Positions 1 through 7,536 are shown, numbered from the stretch's first letter. The stretch: 10,046 nt of DNA from an uncultured Porphyromonadaceae bacterium (GCA_905193485.1 CAJJOX010000073.1:1-10046), one strand, 5' to 3'. Made by a program: numbers and translations. Notes: generated from the sequence alone by a model not told the origin.

Positions 1-206
1 CGGCAGCTGCCCCCGCTCCCCAAAGGTAAACCGGCAGCAAGAGCCCATTGACATTTTTTGCAAATCGCCACCGATACCGACAGGATCCCGCATAAAGCGA
101 ACAATCTCGCGAAAGTTGTTCGCGAGATTGTTGTTGCAAACGGTAGCGCTTTCATGAAATCAGCCCGGCGCCACCGGATATTCTTGCAGGCAAAGCCTGC
201 CGATGA
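1..206. other. Non-coding left edge
   Basis: No convincing coding region was seen on either strand. The stretch lies downstream of the leftward CotH gene and holds a strong hairpin (100-132) and a smaller one at 186-200 (GCAGGC, three-base loop, GCCTGC) close to that gene's stop codon. On the minus strand, 28-21 reads TACCTTTG, a match to the Bacteroidetes -7 box TAnnTTTG, which could drive a leftward gene beyond the edge. No TTG sits about 20 nt upstream of it, so this is only a weak hint. Confidence 0.5.
100..132 (-). terminator. Strong hairpin, probable end of CotH operon
   Basis: A perfect 14-bp inverted repeat: AACAATCTCGCGAA (100-113) pairs with TTCGCGAGATTGTT (119-132) around a 5-nt loop. 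It lies about 75 nt past the CotH stop codon. Read on the minus strand, the stem is followed by CGCTTTATG, which is only partly U-rich, so intrinsic termination is plausible but not textbook. It could instead be an mRNA 3'-end stabiliser, or act on a gene outside the window. Confidence 0.5.
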
Positions 207-1664
207 TCATTCATAAACGCCGAAGTTGGAGTGAGAGTTGCAATAGGTTATGCGGTTTTGTATCCAGGTTTTAAGCTTATTGTAGTTCTTTCTAAACTCC
301 ACGGAGCCTTCAGTCGGACGCCAGCTGACATCATGGTTGGCAGGCCAGAGCACACCATTTTCAATCGCCGACGGCTCGATTGTTGCGGCATATTCTTCCA
401 TATAATTTTTGAGCAGCGGATATCCGTTAGTCACGAAATTGTCCCACTTCTCTTTATATATGGCACGGAATTCATTGTTGCTGAAGAGAGCTTTAATAAA
501 TGAATAGCCCGATTTGTCACCATTTTGGGCAACCATAGGTCTCGTTGGCGATGCATTTTCACCGCCATCATAGGTAAAGGCCCAGTCGAAATCCCACACG
601 GGTCCGAAATGATATTTCGCTTCAGTTCCCAAAGCCTCCTTATACATATAGAAGCTCTTAGGGTGCTGCATCTCATGATTGGCGGCAAGAGAGTTGACGA
701 TAAAGAAGTTGGCAGCCGATTCAAGATCGATGTAATCCTTCAGGCTTCCGTCTGCCGGAGTATTCACAACAGCATCGGCCATCGTTGTGAAATCGGCTTT
801 CCACTGATTGAAATATTCCGTGGCTGTGGTTCCGAGCGCTGTGCTTATCTCATTGAGGTCGGGATCCTTCACCTTCACGGGCAGCTGATTTCCGTTCCAT
901 GTATAATAGAAGCAATAGTCCTCATCATAATTGGAGTCGAGTTCAAAGAGCAGTCCGGTGTTTTCGTCTATATCCACACTGCCTCCGCCGATACCGATTT
1001 TTTCGGTCATCATATATGCGCCTTTGTAATTGCCGTTAAGATATACCTTCACAGGCACACAATGATTGGCATACGGCATCTCGAGCCAGTTGGCGACCCA
1101 GAGAGCGACGGTGTTACGCATAAGGGTGTTGTCAATCCAGTTTGCGATAAGAGCAAACGTTTTTGCCTTCTTCATGCCGCCGAGCGATGCCTTTGAATCC
1201 ATTTTGAAACGATATGGCTTTTTAGGCATGTTCCACGTCGAATTGCCACGGCCGCGGAACTCCACATGCTGCTCGGGCAGATCGGCAATCATTCCGTTAC
1301 CGTCAATCCTTAGATTTGCCTGATAGACATAGCTCTTGCCAAGCGACGTGATCAGATCGGTCAGATCGGCATACTGGGGATCCGTCAGTGTCACATACAC
1401 TTCCGGCAGTCCGGTCGCGCTTACCTGAACGCTATCGATCGCGCTTATCGCAATCTCCGTTGTCGCACCGTCGGTAGTCTTTATCACCACATTGTTAAAG
1501 CCTGTGGCCGCCGTGCCGTCCTCATGTGTAAACGACACTATATCGGCAGCCTTGACCGTGGTCATCTTAGTGGCATCGCTGCGATAAACATGAATTTCCT
1601 CATTCTGCGCGAAAGCCGTAACTGTCATTGCAGCCGTAGCTGCCAGCATTATTATATTTTTCAT
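207..1664 (-). CDS. Secreted CotH-family atypical protein kinase
   Basis: The 485-residue protein has a type I signal peptide (about residues 1-19, ending AFA before Gln). Residues ~23-82 form two short beta repeats of the Bacteroidetes kind, each reading roughly 'xDGxxxxxxxxxIxSVxV'. The CotH fold follows: RGRGNSTW (137-144), MPKKPYRFK (146-154), a YMMTEKI segment (217-223), LLFELDSN (238-245), and the metal-site motif GPVWDFDWAF (354-363). CotH proteins are atypical kinases; Bacillus CotH phosphorylates serines of spore-coat proteins. This organism type makes no spores, so the substrate is presumably another exported protein (inference). At NHEMQHPKSFYMY (329-341), Glu331 stands where I expect the usual CotH Asp. 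The start ATG overlaps the stop of the upstream gene by one base (TAATG), implying translational coupling. The family assignment is secure; kinase activity and substrate are unknown. Confidence 0.88.
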   Translation of the reverse strand: MKNIIMLAATAAMTVTAFAQNEEIHVYRSDATKMTTVKAADIVSFTHEDGTAATGFNNVVIKTTDGATTEIAISAIDSVQVSATGLPEVYVTLTDPQYADLTDLITSLGKSYVYQANLRIDGNGMIADLPEQHVEFRGRGNSTWNMPKKPYRFKMDSKASLGGMKKAKTFALIANWIDNTLMRNTVALWVANWLEMPYANHCVPVKVYLNGNYKGAYMMTEKIGIGGGSVDIDENTGLLFELDSNYDEDYCFYYTWNGNQLPVKVKDPDLNEISTALGTTATEYFNQWKADFTTMADAVVNTPADGSLKDYIDLESAANFFIVNSLAANHEMQHPKSFYMYKEALGTEAKYHFGPVWDFDWAFTYDGGENASPTRPMVAQNGDKSGYSFIKALFSNNEFRAIYKEKWDNFVTNGYPLLKNYMEEYAATIEPSAIENGVLWPANHDVSWRPTEGSVEFRKNYNKLKTWIQNRITYCNSHSNFGVYE

Positions 1665-2158
1665 TATTTCACAGCAATTTTATACGATTCGTCATTGATT
1701 GTCAACACATAGATGCCTCCTCTAAGCAGGGAGCACGGAATCTCGTAGTAACCGCCTGACGCACGGCCGCTCACCAGAATCTTGCCGTCGATCGACACGA
1801 CATTGACAAGCGCGTCAAACGGAGCGTTGCTGATCACCACATTGTCTGTGCCGACCGTGATCTGCATGGCATTGACATCGATATTGTCTAACCCTGTCCA
1901 TCCGTTGTCCTTGTCATCGACAGCTGTCTTGTTGTATTTCCAGTTCTGCAAAGCGTCAACAACTGCTTCCACGCTGCCTTTCGCACTCGTCATCTTAACT
2001 TTGCCGTCGGCAACATTCACAAGCATGTTGTCCTCAAGCGACACTATGGTCTGGCAGCCGTCTTTATAGTTGAGCATCAAGCTCTTGTAGCCGGTAATGG
2101 TTGCTCCGGCGCCCAAACAGACGCACAGCGACAACAACAGTAAGTAAATTTTCTTCAT
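1664..2158 (-). CDS. Small secreted protein with T9SS type A-like C-terminal domain
   Basis: The 164-residue protein begins with a hydrophobic signal peptide (about residues 1-19, ending AGA). Residues ~27-75 resemble a beta-rich domain common in secreted Bacteroidetes proteins (LMLNYKDG, then a VKMTS strand, GSVEA and an aromatic NWKY end). Residues ~100-164 resemble a T9SS type A sorting domain: a strand with VVSIDGKIL (120-128), a GGIYVLTI turn-strand (147-154) and a Lys-ending tail, YKIAVK. Such tails direct export through the type IX system and are often removed while the cargo is attached at the surface. Little cargo precedes the tail, so this may be a small surface protein or an accessory or substrate of the CotH kinase whose gene follows in the operon (inference). 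The start ATG lies about 70 nt downstream of a good promoter. Confidence 0.75.
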   Translation of the reverse strand: MKKIYLLLLSLCVCLGAGATITGYKSLMLNYKDGCQTIVSLEDNMLVNVADGKVKMTSAKGSVEAVVDALQNWKYNKTAVDDKDNGWTGLDNIDVNAMQITVGTDNVVISNAPFDALVNVVSIDGKILVSGRASGGYYEIPCSLLRGGIYVLTINDESYKIAVK

Positions 2159-2231
2159 GTAATAATGGGTTGGTATTAATAATTATGGTTTACTTCGGCA
2201 GTATTTCAATGGCATTTGGGATTTTCGACCA

Positions 2232-2262
2232 CAAATATACATTTTTTGACATCTCACCCCAA
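2232..2262 (-). promoter_or_regulatory. Bacteroidetes-type promoter for the CTD protein-CotH operon
   Basis: On the minus strand, TTG (2262-2260) is followed after 20 nt by TATATTTG (2239-2232), an exact match to the -7 consensus TAnnTTTG. Transcription would start near 2226, giving a leader of roughly 65-70 nt before the ATG at 2158. Confidence 0.7.
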
Positions 2263-2280
2263 GCACATCGCCAACTTTTT

Positions 2281-2311
2281 TTGAAATATCTTGAATTTAG
2301 CACTATTTTTG
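2281..2311 (+). promoter_or_regulatory. Bacteroidetes-type promoter for kdsB-M16 operon
   Basis: TTG (2281-2283, within a T-run) is followed after 20 nt by TATTTTTG (2304-2311), matching TAnnTTTG exactly. The start of transcription would fall near 2318, leaving a short leader of about 17 nt before the kdsB ATG. Its -33 element lies about 20 bp from that of the divergent promoter, so a bound regulator could affect both directions. Confidence 0.7.
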
Positions 2312-2334
2312 TACCTCCATTTCACTCCTGACAC

Positions 2335-3108
2335 ATGATTTGCACAGGCATAATTCCTGCTCGTTTCGCTTCTACACGATTTCCCGGAAAGGTCCTCGCC
2401 GACATCGGCGGCATCCCGATGATAGAACATGTCTATCGCCATGCCTCCACGGTGGTCGACAATCTCTGGGTGGCCGCCGACGACTTACGCATCATACGTG
2501 CCGTCGAGGCTTTCGGGGGACGTGCCGTGCTCACCTCCACCGAAGCCCCCAACGGCACCGCCCGTTGCGCCGAAGCGCTCTCGCTCATACACGACAACGC
2601 CGATATCATCGTCAACATACAGGCCGATGAACCGTTCCTCGACCCGGCCGATATCTCCGCCGTCGTCAGATGTTTCGGCGATCCTTCGGTCGACATCGCC
2701 ACACTCGCCCGCCGCTTTGATCCCGCCGAGGGAATCGACGTGCTGATGTCGCCCGACAATCCTAAAGTAGTGATGGACACCCGCATGAATGCACTCTATT
2801 TCAGCCGTGCGGTCATCCCTTTCGTTCGTGGGCTGTCTGCCGCGGAGTGGCCTGACAACGCATCATTCCACCTGCATGTCGGCCTCTACGCGTTCCGGCG
2901 AAAACAGCTGCTCGAAATCGCCGGCCTCGGTCCGGCACCTCTTGAGAATGCCGAACGGCTCGAACAGTTGCGGTGGCTGCAAAACGGCTACCGCATCCGC
3001 ATCGCCATGACCGAAACACGGTCCATAAGTGTCGACACACCCGCCGACCTCCTGCATGCACGCCGTCATGCACTCACACTCTTCAACACCAGACAAGCGC
3101 ACCAATGA
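2335..3108 (+). CDS. kdsB: 3-deoxy-manno-octulosonate cytidylyltransferase (CMP-KDO synthetase)
   Basis: The enzyme activates KDO: CTP + KDO gives CMP-KDO + PPi, the cytoplasmic step that supplies KDO for the inner core of LPS. The 257-residue length is normal. Family motifs appear in order: IPARFASTRFPGK (7-19, nucleotide-binding loop), AADDLRI (47-53), VNIQADEPF (93-101, with the Mg-binding Asp98), HVGLYAFRR (181-189), PLENAERLEQLR (202-213) and SVDTPADL (232-239). One oddity is that the usual H-x-SGT-D/E-R substrate-loop motif reads EAPNGTAR (70-77), replacing the His, the Ser and the acidic residue. The ATG at 2335 fits the N-terminal motif and the nearby promoter. The TGA overlaps the next start (ATGA), so the M16 protein is probably translationally coupled to it. 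Confidence 0.92.
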   Translation: MICTGIIPARFASTRFPGKVLADIGGIPMIEHVYRHASTVVDNLWVAADDLRIIRAVEAFGGRAVLTSTEAPNGTARCAEALSLIHDNADIIVNIQADEPFLDPADISAVVRCFGDPSVDIATLARRFDPAEGIDVLMSPDNPKVVMDTRMNALYFSRAVIPFVRGLSAAEWPDNASFHLHVGLYAFRRKQLLEIAGLGPAPLENAERLEQLRWLQNGYRIRIAMTETRSISVDTPADLLHARRHALTLFNTRQAHQ

Positions 3109-4433
3109 GCACCACTCCCGACAATACGCCACTTGATCAGTCATTCCGCGCAACGCCCCCGCCGGTCGCCGGATTGCCCTCGGTATCCATGCCTGCCATG
3201 GAATGCGTCACCCTCCCGTCCGGCATACGCCTCCATACCCTCGCACACCGGTCGGCTCCGGTCATCTACCTGACAGTGCTCACCGAAGGCGGCATCGCCG
3301 AAGCATCCTCACCGGCAATCGCCGCGATCACGGCTATAATGCAGCGCGAGGGAAGCCGCGCATTCAACGGCCCGCAGCTGTCGGAAACGCTCGACTTCAA
3401 CGGAGCCTGGATCAAAAGCGACACCTCGTCCCACCACCGGCGCCACAGCCTCTACTCGCTGTCGTCACGCCTTGAGGAAGTGCTCCCCGCATTCGTCGAC
3501 ATGGTGTTCCACCCCACGTTCCCCGAAACGCCGTTCAGCGTGCGACGTGAATCGCTCGCGAAAAACATCGAGATCTCCGACGACAACGTCAGCTATCTCG
3601 CTCGATGCGCTTCCGACCGGCTCATGATGGGCAAATCCCATCCGCTGGCCGCCATCGACACGCCGGACGGCATACGCGCCATCACACGCCGGCAGCTCGA
3701 GGATTTTCATTCCGCTTTCTGTCACTCCGAATCCACTTCGGTGTTTGTGTGCGGCGATATCTCCGAAACCGCCATTGACCTCATCATATCGGCCATTGAA
3801 AAGGCCGCACCGAAAACCGTCGCACCGCCACTTGACATCATGCCGTTTGATCCGGCCGCTCCCGGCAGCCTGGACTCGATCCTGCGTCCCCCGGCCACCC
3901 AGAGCGCCGTGGAGATGACCTTGCCGGCGATTCCTCGCACACATCCCCACTATCTGCCGCTCCATCTGACCGTCTATGCGCTCGGCGGCTACTTCGGCAG
4001 CCGGCTCATGCTGAACATCCGCGAGGATAAGGGACTCACCTACGGCATCAGCGCGTCAATGCCGGGTTTTGCCGACGGCGCCTACATTGACATCGCCGCC
4101 GAAACCGACAACGCCTACGTCGACCGCCTGATTCATGAAACGCGCCTCGAACTTCGCCGGCTCGTCGACGACCCACCGCAAGGCGATGAGTTGCTGCGAC
4201 TTAAGCAATCGGCCATTTCCTCTCAAGCCGCTATCACCGACTCGCCGCTGTCCATAGCCGACTATCACATAACAAGCATCACACAAGCTCTCACACCGGG
4301 CTATTTCAAAGCCAAACAGCAAGCGATCGTCAGCCTGACTCCCGCCGTCATCTCACACATGGCCTCCACATACCTCACCCCCGAGGCTCTGCGCATCGCC
4401 ATCGCCGGCAACCCGGCCGCCCACGATGCATAA
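3105..4433 (+). CDS. M16-family (insulinase-like) protein, zinc site lost
   Basis: The 442-residue product has the two-lobed M16B layout: an N-terminal half (~30-235) and a C-terminal half (~265-435). In the first half the inverted zinc motif HxxEH, expected about ten residues before the conserved Gly83-Ser84, reads A74-I-T-A77-I78, so the metal ligands are absent. The second half keeps SRLMLNIREDKGLTYG (299-314), including Arg306 and Tyr313 in the R-x6-Y spacing of the M16 Arg/Tyr pair. Family knowledge says M16B enzymes can be heterodimers in which one subunit carries zinc and the other the R/Y pair; this looks like the R/Y partner or a pseudo-peptidase. No signal peptide was seen. I chose the ATG at 3105 because it overlaps the kdsB stop as ATGA and gives a normal N-terminus; an in-frame ATG at 2973 would lie deep inside kdsB. 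No zinc-bearing partner is in the window. Confidence 0.85.
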   Translation: MSTTPDNTPLDQSFRATPPPVAGLPSVSMPAMECVTLPSGIRLHTLAHRSAPVIYLTVLTEGGIAEASSPAIAAITAIMQREGSRAFNGPQLSETLDFNGAWIKSDTSSHHRRHSLYSLSSRLEEVLPAFVDMVFHPTFPETPFSVRRESLAKNIEISDDNVSYLARCASDRLMMGKSHPLAAIDTPDGIRAITRRQLEDFHSAFCHSESTSVFVCGDISETAIDLIISAIEKAAPKTVAPPLDIMPFDPAAPGSLDSILRPPATQSAVEMTLPAIPRTHPHYLPLHLTVYALGGYFGSRLMLNIREDKGLTYGISASMPGFADGAYIDIAAETDNAYVDRLIHETRLELRRLVDDPPQGDELLRLKQSAISSQAAITDSPLSIADYHITSITQALTPGYFKAKQQAIVSLTPAVISHMASTYLTPEALRIAIAGNPAAHDA

Positions 4434-4497
4434 TTCACGGACTGCGAGCCGATTCTAATATTTATGCCGACAAACGCTCACAAATATAAAATCGCAA

Positions 4498-4528
4498 TTG
4501 ACAATCCCGATTTTTTTTACGAACTTTG
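4498..4528 (+). promoter_or_regulatory. Bacteroidetes-type promoter for pfp
   Basis: TTG (4498-4500), a 20-nt spacer containing a run of eight T, then GAACTTTG (4521-4528), which matches TAnnTTTG at all but the first base. The predicted start near 4535 leaves a leader of about 45 nt. An imperfect AAAATCG/CGATTTT inverted repeat (4488-4494 and 4508-4514) leading into the T-run could also terminate transcripts from the M16 gene; that is weaker. Confidence 0.6.
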
Positions 4529-4579
4529 CAGCCTAAACCGTAAAAACGTATATTTTTAACCTATAACCACCTATCATAC

Positions 4580-6226
4580 ATGAAGAAAAGCGCTTTGCAG
4601 ATAGCCCGCGCGGCTTATCAACCCAAGCTCCCCATCGACCTTACCGGTGCTGTTTCGGTCGTCGAAGGCAACCCCACGCAATCGGTGGCCGATCAGGAAG
4701 AAATCCAGAAACTCTTCCCCAACACCTACGGCCTGCCCGAAATCCGTTTTGAAAAAACCTCCAAAAACCTCTCAGGCAAGCCCCTCAACGTAGGCGTTAT
4801 CCTCTCCGGAGGTCAGGCACCCGGCGGCCACAACGTTATCTGCGGCCTTTTCGACGGCATCAAGAAAATCAACAAAGAAAGCCGACTCTACGGCTTCCTT
4901 ATGGGTCCCGGCGGTCTTGTCGACCACAACTATATCGAACTCACCTCATCCATCATCGATGAATACCGCAACACCGGCGGCTTCGACATCATCGGTTCCG
5001 GTCGTACCAAGCTCGAAAAACAGGAACAGTTCGACAAAGGCCTCGAGATACTAAAACAGCTCGATATCACCGCTCTCGTCATCATCGGCGGCGACGATTC
5101 CAACACCAACGCAGCCGTTCTCGCTGAATACTACAAGAAGATCAACGCCGGCGTACAGGTGATCGGTTGCCCCAAAACAATCGACGGCGACCTCAAAAAC
5201 GAAGTGATCGAAGCTTCTTTCGGCTTCGACACCGCAACGAAAGTCTACTCCGAGCTGATCGGCAACATCCAGCGCGACTGCTTCTCGGCTAAGAAATACT
5301 GGCACTTCATCAAACTCATGGGCCGCTCGGCATCACATATCGCTCTCGAATGCGCCCTCCAGACTCAGCCCAACGTCTGCATCATATCGGAAGAAGTCGA
5401 AGCCAAAAACCTCACTCTTCAGGATGTGGTCGACTATATCGCCGACATCGTGGCAAAACGTGCCGCCCAAGGCAACAACTTCGGCACAGTCCTCATTCCC
5501 GAAGGCCTGATCGAGTTTATCCCCGCAATGAAAAACCTCATCGCCGAACTCAACGACCTCCTTGCCAAGACACAGGGCTTTACCGAGATGACACCCGCCG
5601 CACAGCGCGAATACGTGCTTAAAAACCTCTCGCAGAACAGCGCCACCGTCTACGCTTCGCTCCCCGAAGGCGTAGCCCGTCAGCTCACCCTCGACCGCGA
5701 CCCCCACGGCAACGTACAGGTATCGCTTATCGAAACCGAAAAGCTGCTCAGCGAAATGGTCGGCAACCGCCTCGCTCAAATGAAAGCCGAAGGCGCATAT
5801 GTCGGCAAATTCTCCCCGCTGCACCACTTCTTCGGATATGAAGGCCGTTGCGCCGCTCCATCCAACTTCGACGCCGACTACTGCTATGCGCTCGGCTACA
5901 ATGCGGCAATGCTGATCAACGCCGGCGTTACCGGCTACATGTCGAGCTTGCGCAACCTCACCAAACCCTCCGTGCAATGGCTTGCCGGCGGTATACCCAT
6001 CTCCATGATGTTCAACATGGAACGCCGTCACGGCGAAATGAAACCGGTGATCCAGAAAGCGCTCGTACGCCTCGAAGGCACACCCTTCCAGCGTTTCGCC
6101 GCAAAACGTGCCGACTGGGCGCTCAACACCGAATATGTGTTCCCCGGCCCGATCCAGTATTTCGGTCCCGCTGAAGTGTGCGACCAGCCCACAATGACCC
6201 TCAAATACGAACATCTCGACAAATAA
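4580..6226 (+). CDS. pfp: Diphosphate--fructose-6-phosphate 1-phosphotransferase (PPi-PFK)
   Basis: This cytoplasmic enzyme reversibly phosphorylates fructose-6-phosphate to fructose-1,6-bisphosphate using pyrophosphate in place of ATP. At 548 residues it belongs to the long PPi-PFK class. Visible motifs are [10 protein letters not shown] (76-85), GGDDSNTNA (170-178), PKTIDGD (198-204), MGRSASH (247-253), PEGL (307-310) and GYEGR (419-423). Two residues mark PPi rather than ATP use: Asp173 in GGDD, where ATP enzymes have Gly, and Lys199 in PKTID, where ATP enzymes have Gly. Asp202 is the expected catalytic base. The start is 50 nt past a promoter -7 box, and the leader has no Shine-Dalgarno. 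The gene is probably a single transcription unit, with its own promoter and a strong hairpin downstream. Codons favour C/G at third positions, as in a well-expressed core gene. Assignment is very secure. Confidence 0.96.
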   Translation: MKKSALQIARAAYQPKLPIDLTGAVSVVEGNPTQSVADQEEIQKLFPNTYGLPEIRFEKTSKNLSGKPLNVGVILSGGQAPGGHNVICGLFDGIKKINKESRLYGFLMGPGGLVDHNYIELTSSIIDEYRNTGGFDIIGSGRTKLEKQEQFDKGLEILKQLDITALVIIGGDDSNTNAAVLAEYYKKINAGVQVIGCPKTIDGDLKNEVIEASFGFDTATKVYSELIGNIQRDCFSAKKYWHFIKLMGRSASHIALECALQTQPNVCIISEEVEAKNLTLQDVVDYIADIVAKRAAQGNNFGTVLIPEGLIEFIPAMKNLIAELNDLLAKTQGFTEMTPAAQREYVLKNLSQNSATVYASLPEGVARQLTLDRDPHGNVQVSLIETEKLLSEMVGNRLAQMKAEGAYVGKFSPLHHFFGYEGRCAAPSNFDADYCYALGYNAAMLINAGVTGYMSSLRNLTKPSVQWLAGGIPISMMFNMERRHGEMKPVIQKALVRLEGTPFQRFAAKRADWALNTEYVFPGPIQYFGPAEVCDQPTMTLKYEHLDK

Positions 6227-6277
6227 TCGGGCAACCGGTTTCTGAACATACATCATCAATCCTTTTTTACAGCTTGC

Positions 6278-6319
6278 ATGAGGCTGCGGCTTTTCCTTTC
6301 ACGGAATCCGCAGCCTCAT
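6278..6319 (+). terminator. Strong hairpin after pfp, no U-tract
   Basis: A perfect 12-bp inverted repeat, ATGAGGCTGCGG (6278-6289) with CCGCAGCCTCAT (6308-6319), encloses an 18-nt pyrimidine-rich loop. It lies about 50 nt after the pfp stop. The downstream sequence is CTCTCTCCCTCC rather than a T-run, so it could be an mRNA 3'-end structure or a factor-assisted terminator. Confidence 0.5.
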
Positions 6320-6419
6320 CTCTCTCCCTCCACATCATTGTCCTTTCCGCAATCAATCCGCAGATGTAACGCTTCGACTACACATAAGTGACATATTGAC
6401 CACATTTTGCGGAGAGAAA

Positions 6420-6441
6420 ATTGTTGCAGGATTGTTGCAGG
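6420..6441 (+). repeat. Direct tandem repeat in manA promoter
   Basis: ATTGTTGCAGG occurs twice with no gap (6420-6430 and 6431-6441), and the next four bases (ATTG) begin a third copy. The second copy contains the TTG -33 element of the manA promoter, so the repeat is placed where a regulator could bind. That role is inferred from position only. Confidence 0.6.
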
Positions 6442-6465
6442 ATTGACAAACATTAACTAACTTTG
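6435..6465 (+). promoter_or_regulatory. Bacteroidetes-type promoter for manA
   Basis: TTG (6435-6437), a 20-nt spacer, then TAACTTTG (6458-6465), an exact TAnnTTTG match. The start of transcription would fall near 6472, leaving a leader of about 50 nt before the ATG at 6521. The -33 element lies inside a tandem direct repeat. Confidence 0.72.
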
Positions 6466-6520
6466 CCAGACCGCAACGAAAAAACACATCTTCAAGAATC
6501 AAAGACTTAAAATCACGATC

Positions 6521-7501
6521 ATGAACACGGCAAATATCCCACCATTGAAATTTCGCCCGATTCTTAAGTCGGCAATATGGGGCGGAGAAAAAATAGCTCC
6601 GTTCAAAGGCATTGTCACCGATCAGAAACAGATTGGTGAAAGCTGGGAAATCTCAGGCGTAAAAGGCAACGAATCAATCGTCGACAACGGCCCCGACAAA
6701 GGTCTTACGCTCACTGAAATGATAAAAAAATATGGCGCTGACCTCGTTGGCAAGAAAAACATCGAGCGTTTCGGCACCACATTCCCCCTTCTGATCAAAA
6801 TCATCGATGCCGCAGGCGATCTGTCGCTTCAGGTACACCCCGACGACGAGCTTGCAAAAAAACGCCACAACTCTCTCGGCAAAACCGAAATGTGGTACAT
6901 CGTCGACACCGACCCGGGAGCCGACATCCTCTGCGGACTTTCCAAACCGCTTACTCCCGAAGAATATGAAAAAATAGGCTCCGATAGCTCGCTGCTCGAC
7001 TATGTGGCGCGCCATCCGTCACATCCAGGCGACGTATTCTTCCTCCCGGCCGGTCGCATCCACGGCATAGGCGGAGGCAACCTCCTCGTTGAGGTGCAGG
7101 AAACATCCGACATCACCTACCGGATCTACGACTACGGACGCCTTGACGCAAAGACTGGAAAACCACGTCAGCTCCATGTCAAAGAAGCCAAAGATGCCAT
7201 CGACTACACCGTATATCCCGACTATGTCGGCAACGCCGGTCCCGACGTCGACGGCGTCAGCGATCTCGTCAACTGCAGCCACTTCACCGTCTATCGCATT
7301 GCCATCAACGGAGAAAAGACATTCTACACCGAAACAGATGATTCTTTCACAGCCCTTACTTGTATCGAAGGCGAAGTGACAGTGACCGACGACCGCGGCA
7401 ACACCATCTCTATACACAAAGGCGAAAGCTGCCTCGTGCCGGCCATGGCAAAAACAATAACGCTTAAAGGCAACGCCATCCTTATCGACGCCCTCAACTA
7501 A
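6521..7501 (+). CDS. manA: Class I mannose-6-phosphate isomerase
   Basis: The enzyme interconverts mannose-6-phosphate and fructose-6-phosphate in the cytoplasm, letting mannose enter glycolysis or feeding GDP-mannose and GDP-fucose synthesis. The 326-residue product is the short, Bacillus/Bacteroides-type form with a cupin core. Zinc ligands are visible: Gln104 and His106 in LQVHPDD, Glu123 in GKTEMW and His181 in LPAGRIHGIG. The YRIYDYGR motif (200-207) supplies the substrate-binding arginines. The C-terminal beta domain (about 240-326) looks complete. It has its own promoter and a downstream intrinsic terminator, so it is probably monocistronic. Its neighbour pfp acts on the same hexose phosphate. 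No truncation or missing ligand was found. Confidence 0.95.
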   Translation: MNTANIPPLKFRPILKSAIWGGEKIAPFKGIVTDQKQIGESWEISGVKGNESIVDNGPDKGLTLTEMIKKYGADLVGKKNIERFGTTFPLLIKIIDAAGDLSLQVHPDDELAKKRHNSLGKTEMWYIVDTDPGADILCGLSKPLTPEEYEKIGSDSSLLDYVARHPSHPGDVFFLPAGRIHGIGGGNLLVEVQETSDITYRIYDYGRLDAKTGKPRQLHVKEAKDAIDYTVYPDYVGNAGPDVDGVSDLVNCSHFTVYRIAINGEKTFYTETDDSFTALTCIEGEVTVTDDRGNTISIHKGESCLVPAMAKTITLKGNAILIDALN

Positions 7502-7536
7502 TCCCACCCCAGCCAACGGATATCCCTACATAACGC

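Noticed and set aside
525..1196. 223-codon open frame on the plus strand opposite the CotH gene
   Set aside because: It is the mirror of a clearly real gene, with a low-complexity, His/Ile-rich product and no family motif.
2973..3104. Longer N-terminus for the M16 protein starting at 2973
   Set aside because: It would overlap kdsB by about 135 bases and add a His/Thr/Pro-rich stretch that looks like out-of-frame kdsB. The ATG at 3105 in the ATGA overlap is a normal coupled start.
4481..4488. TATATTTG on the minus strand in the M16-pfp gap, resembling a leftward -7 box
   Set aside because: No TTG lies about 20 nt upstream on that strand, and only the M16 coding region lies in that direction.
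5333..6259. 308-codon open frame on the minus strand antisense to pfp
   Set aside because: It lies almost entirely opposite a highly conserved enzyme gene with C/G-rich third positions, which tends to leave the complementary strand open. Its translation shows no recognisable domain and no promoter was seen for it.
7019..7516. 165-codon open frame on the minus strand opposite manA
   Set aside because: It is the shadow of a well-identified gene; the Val/Gly/Asp-rich product has no recognisable features.
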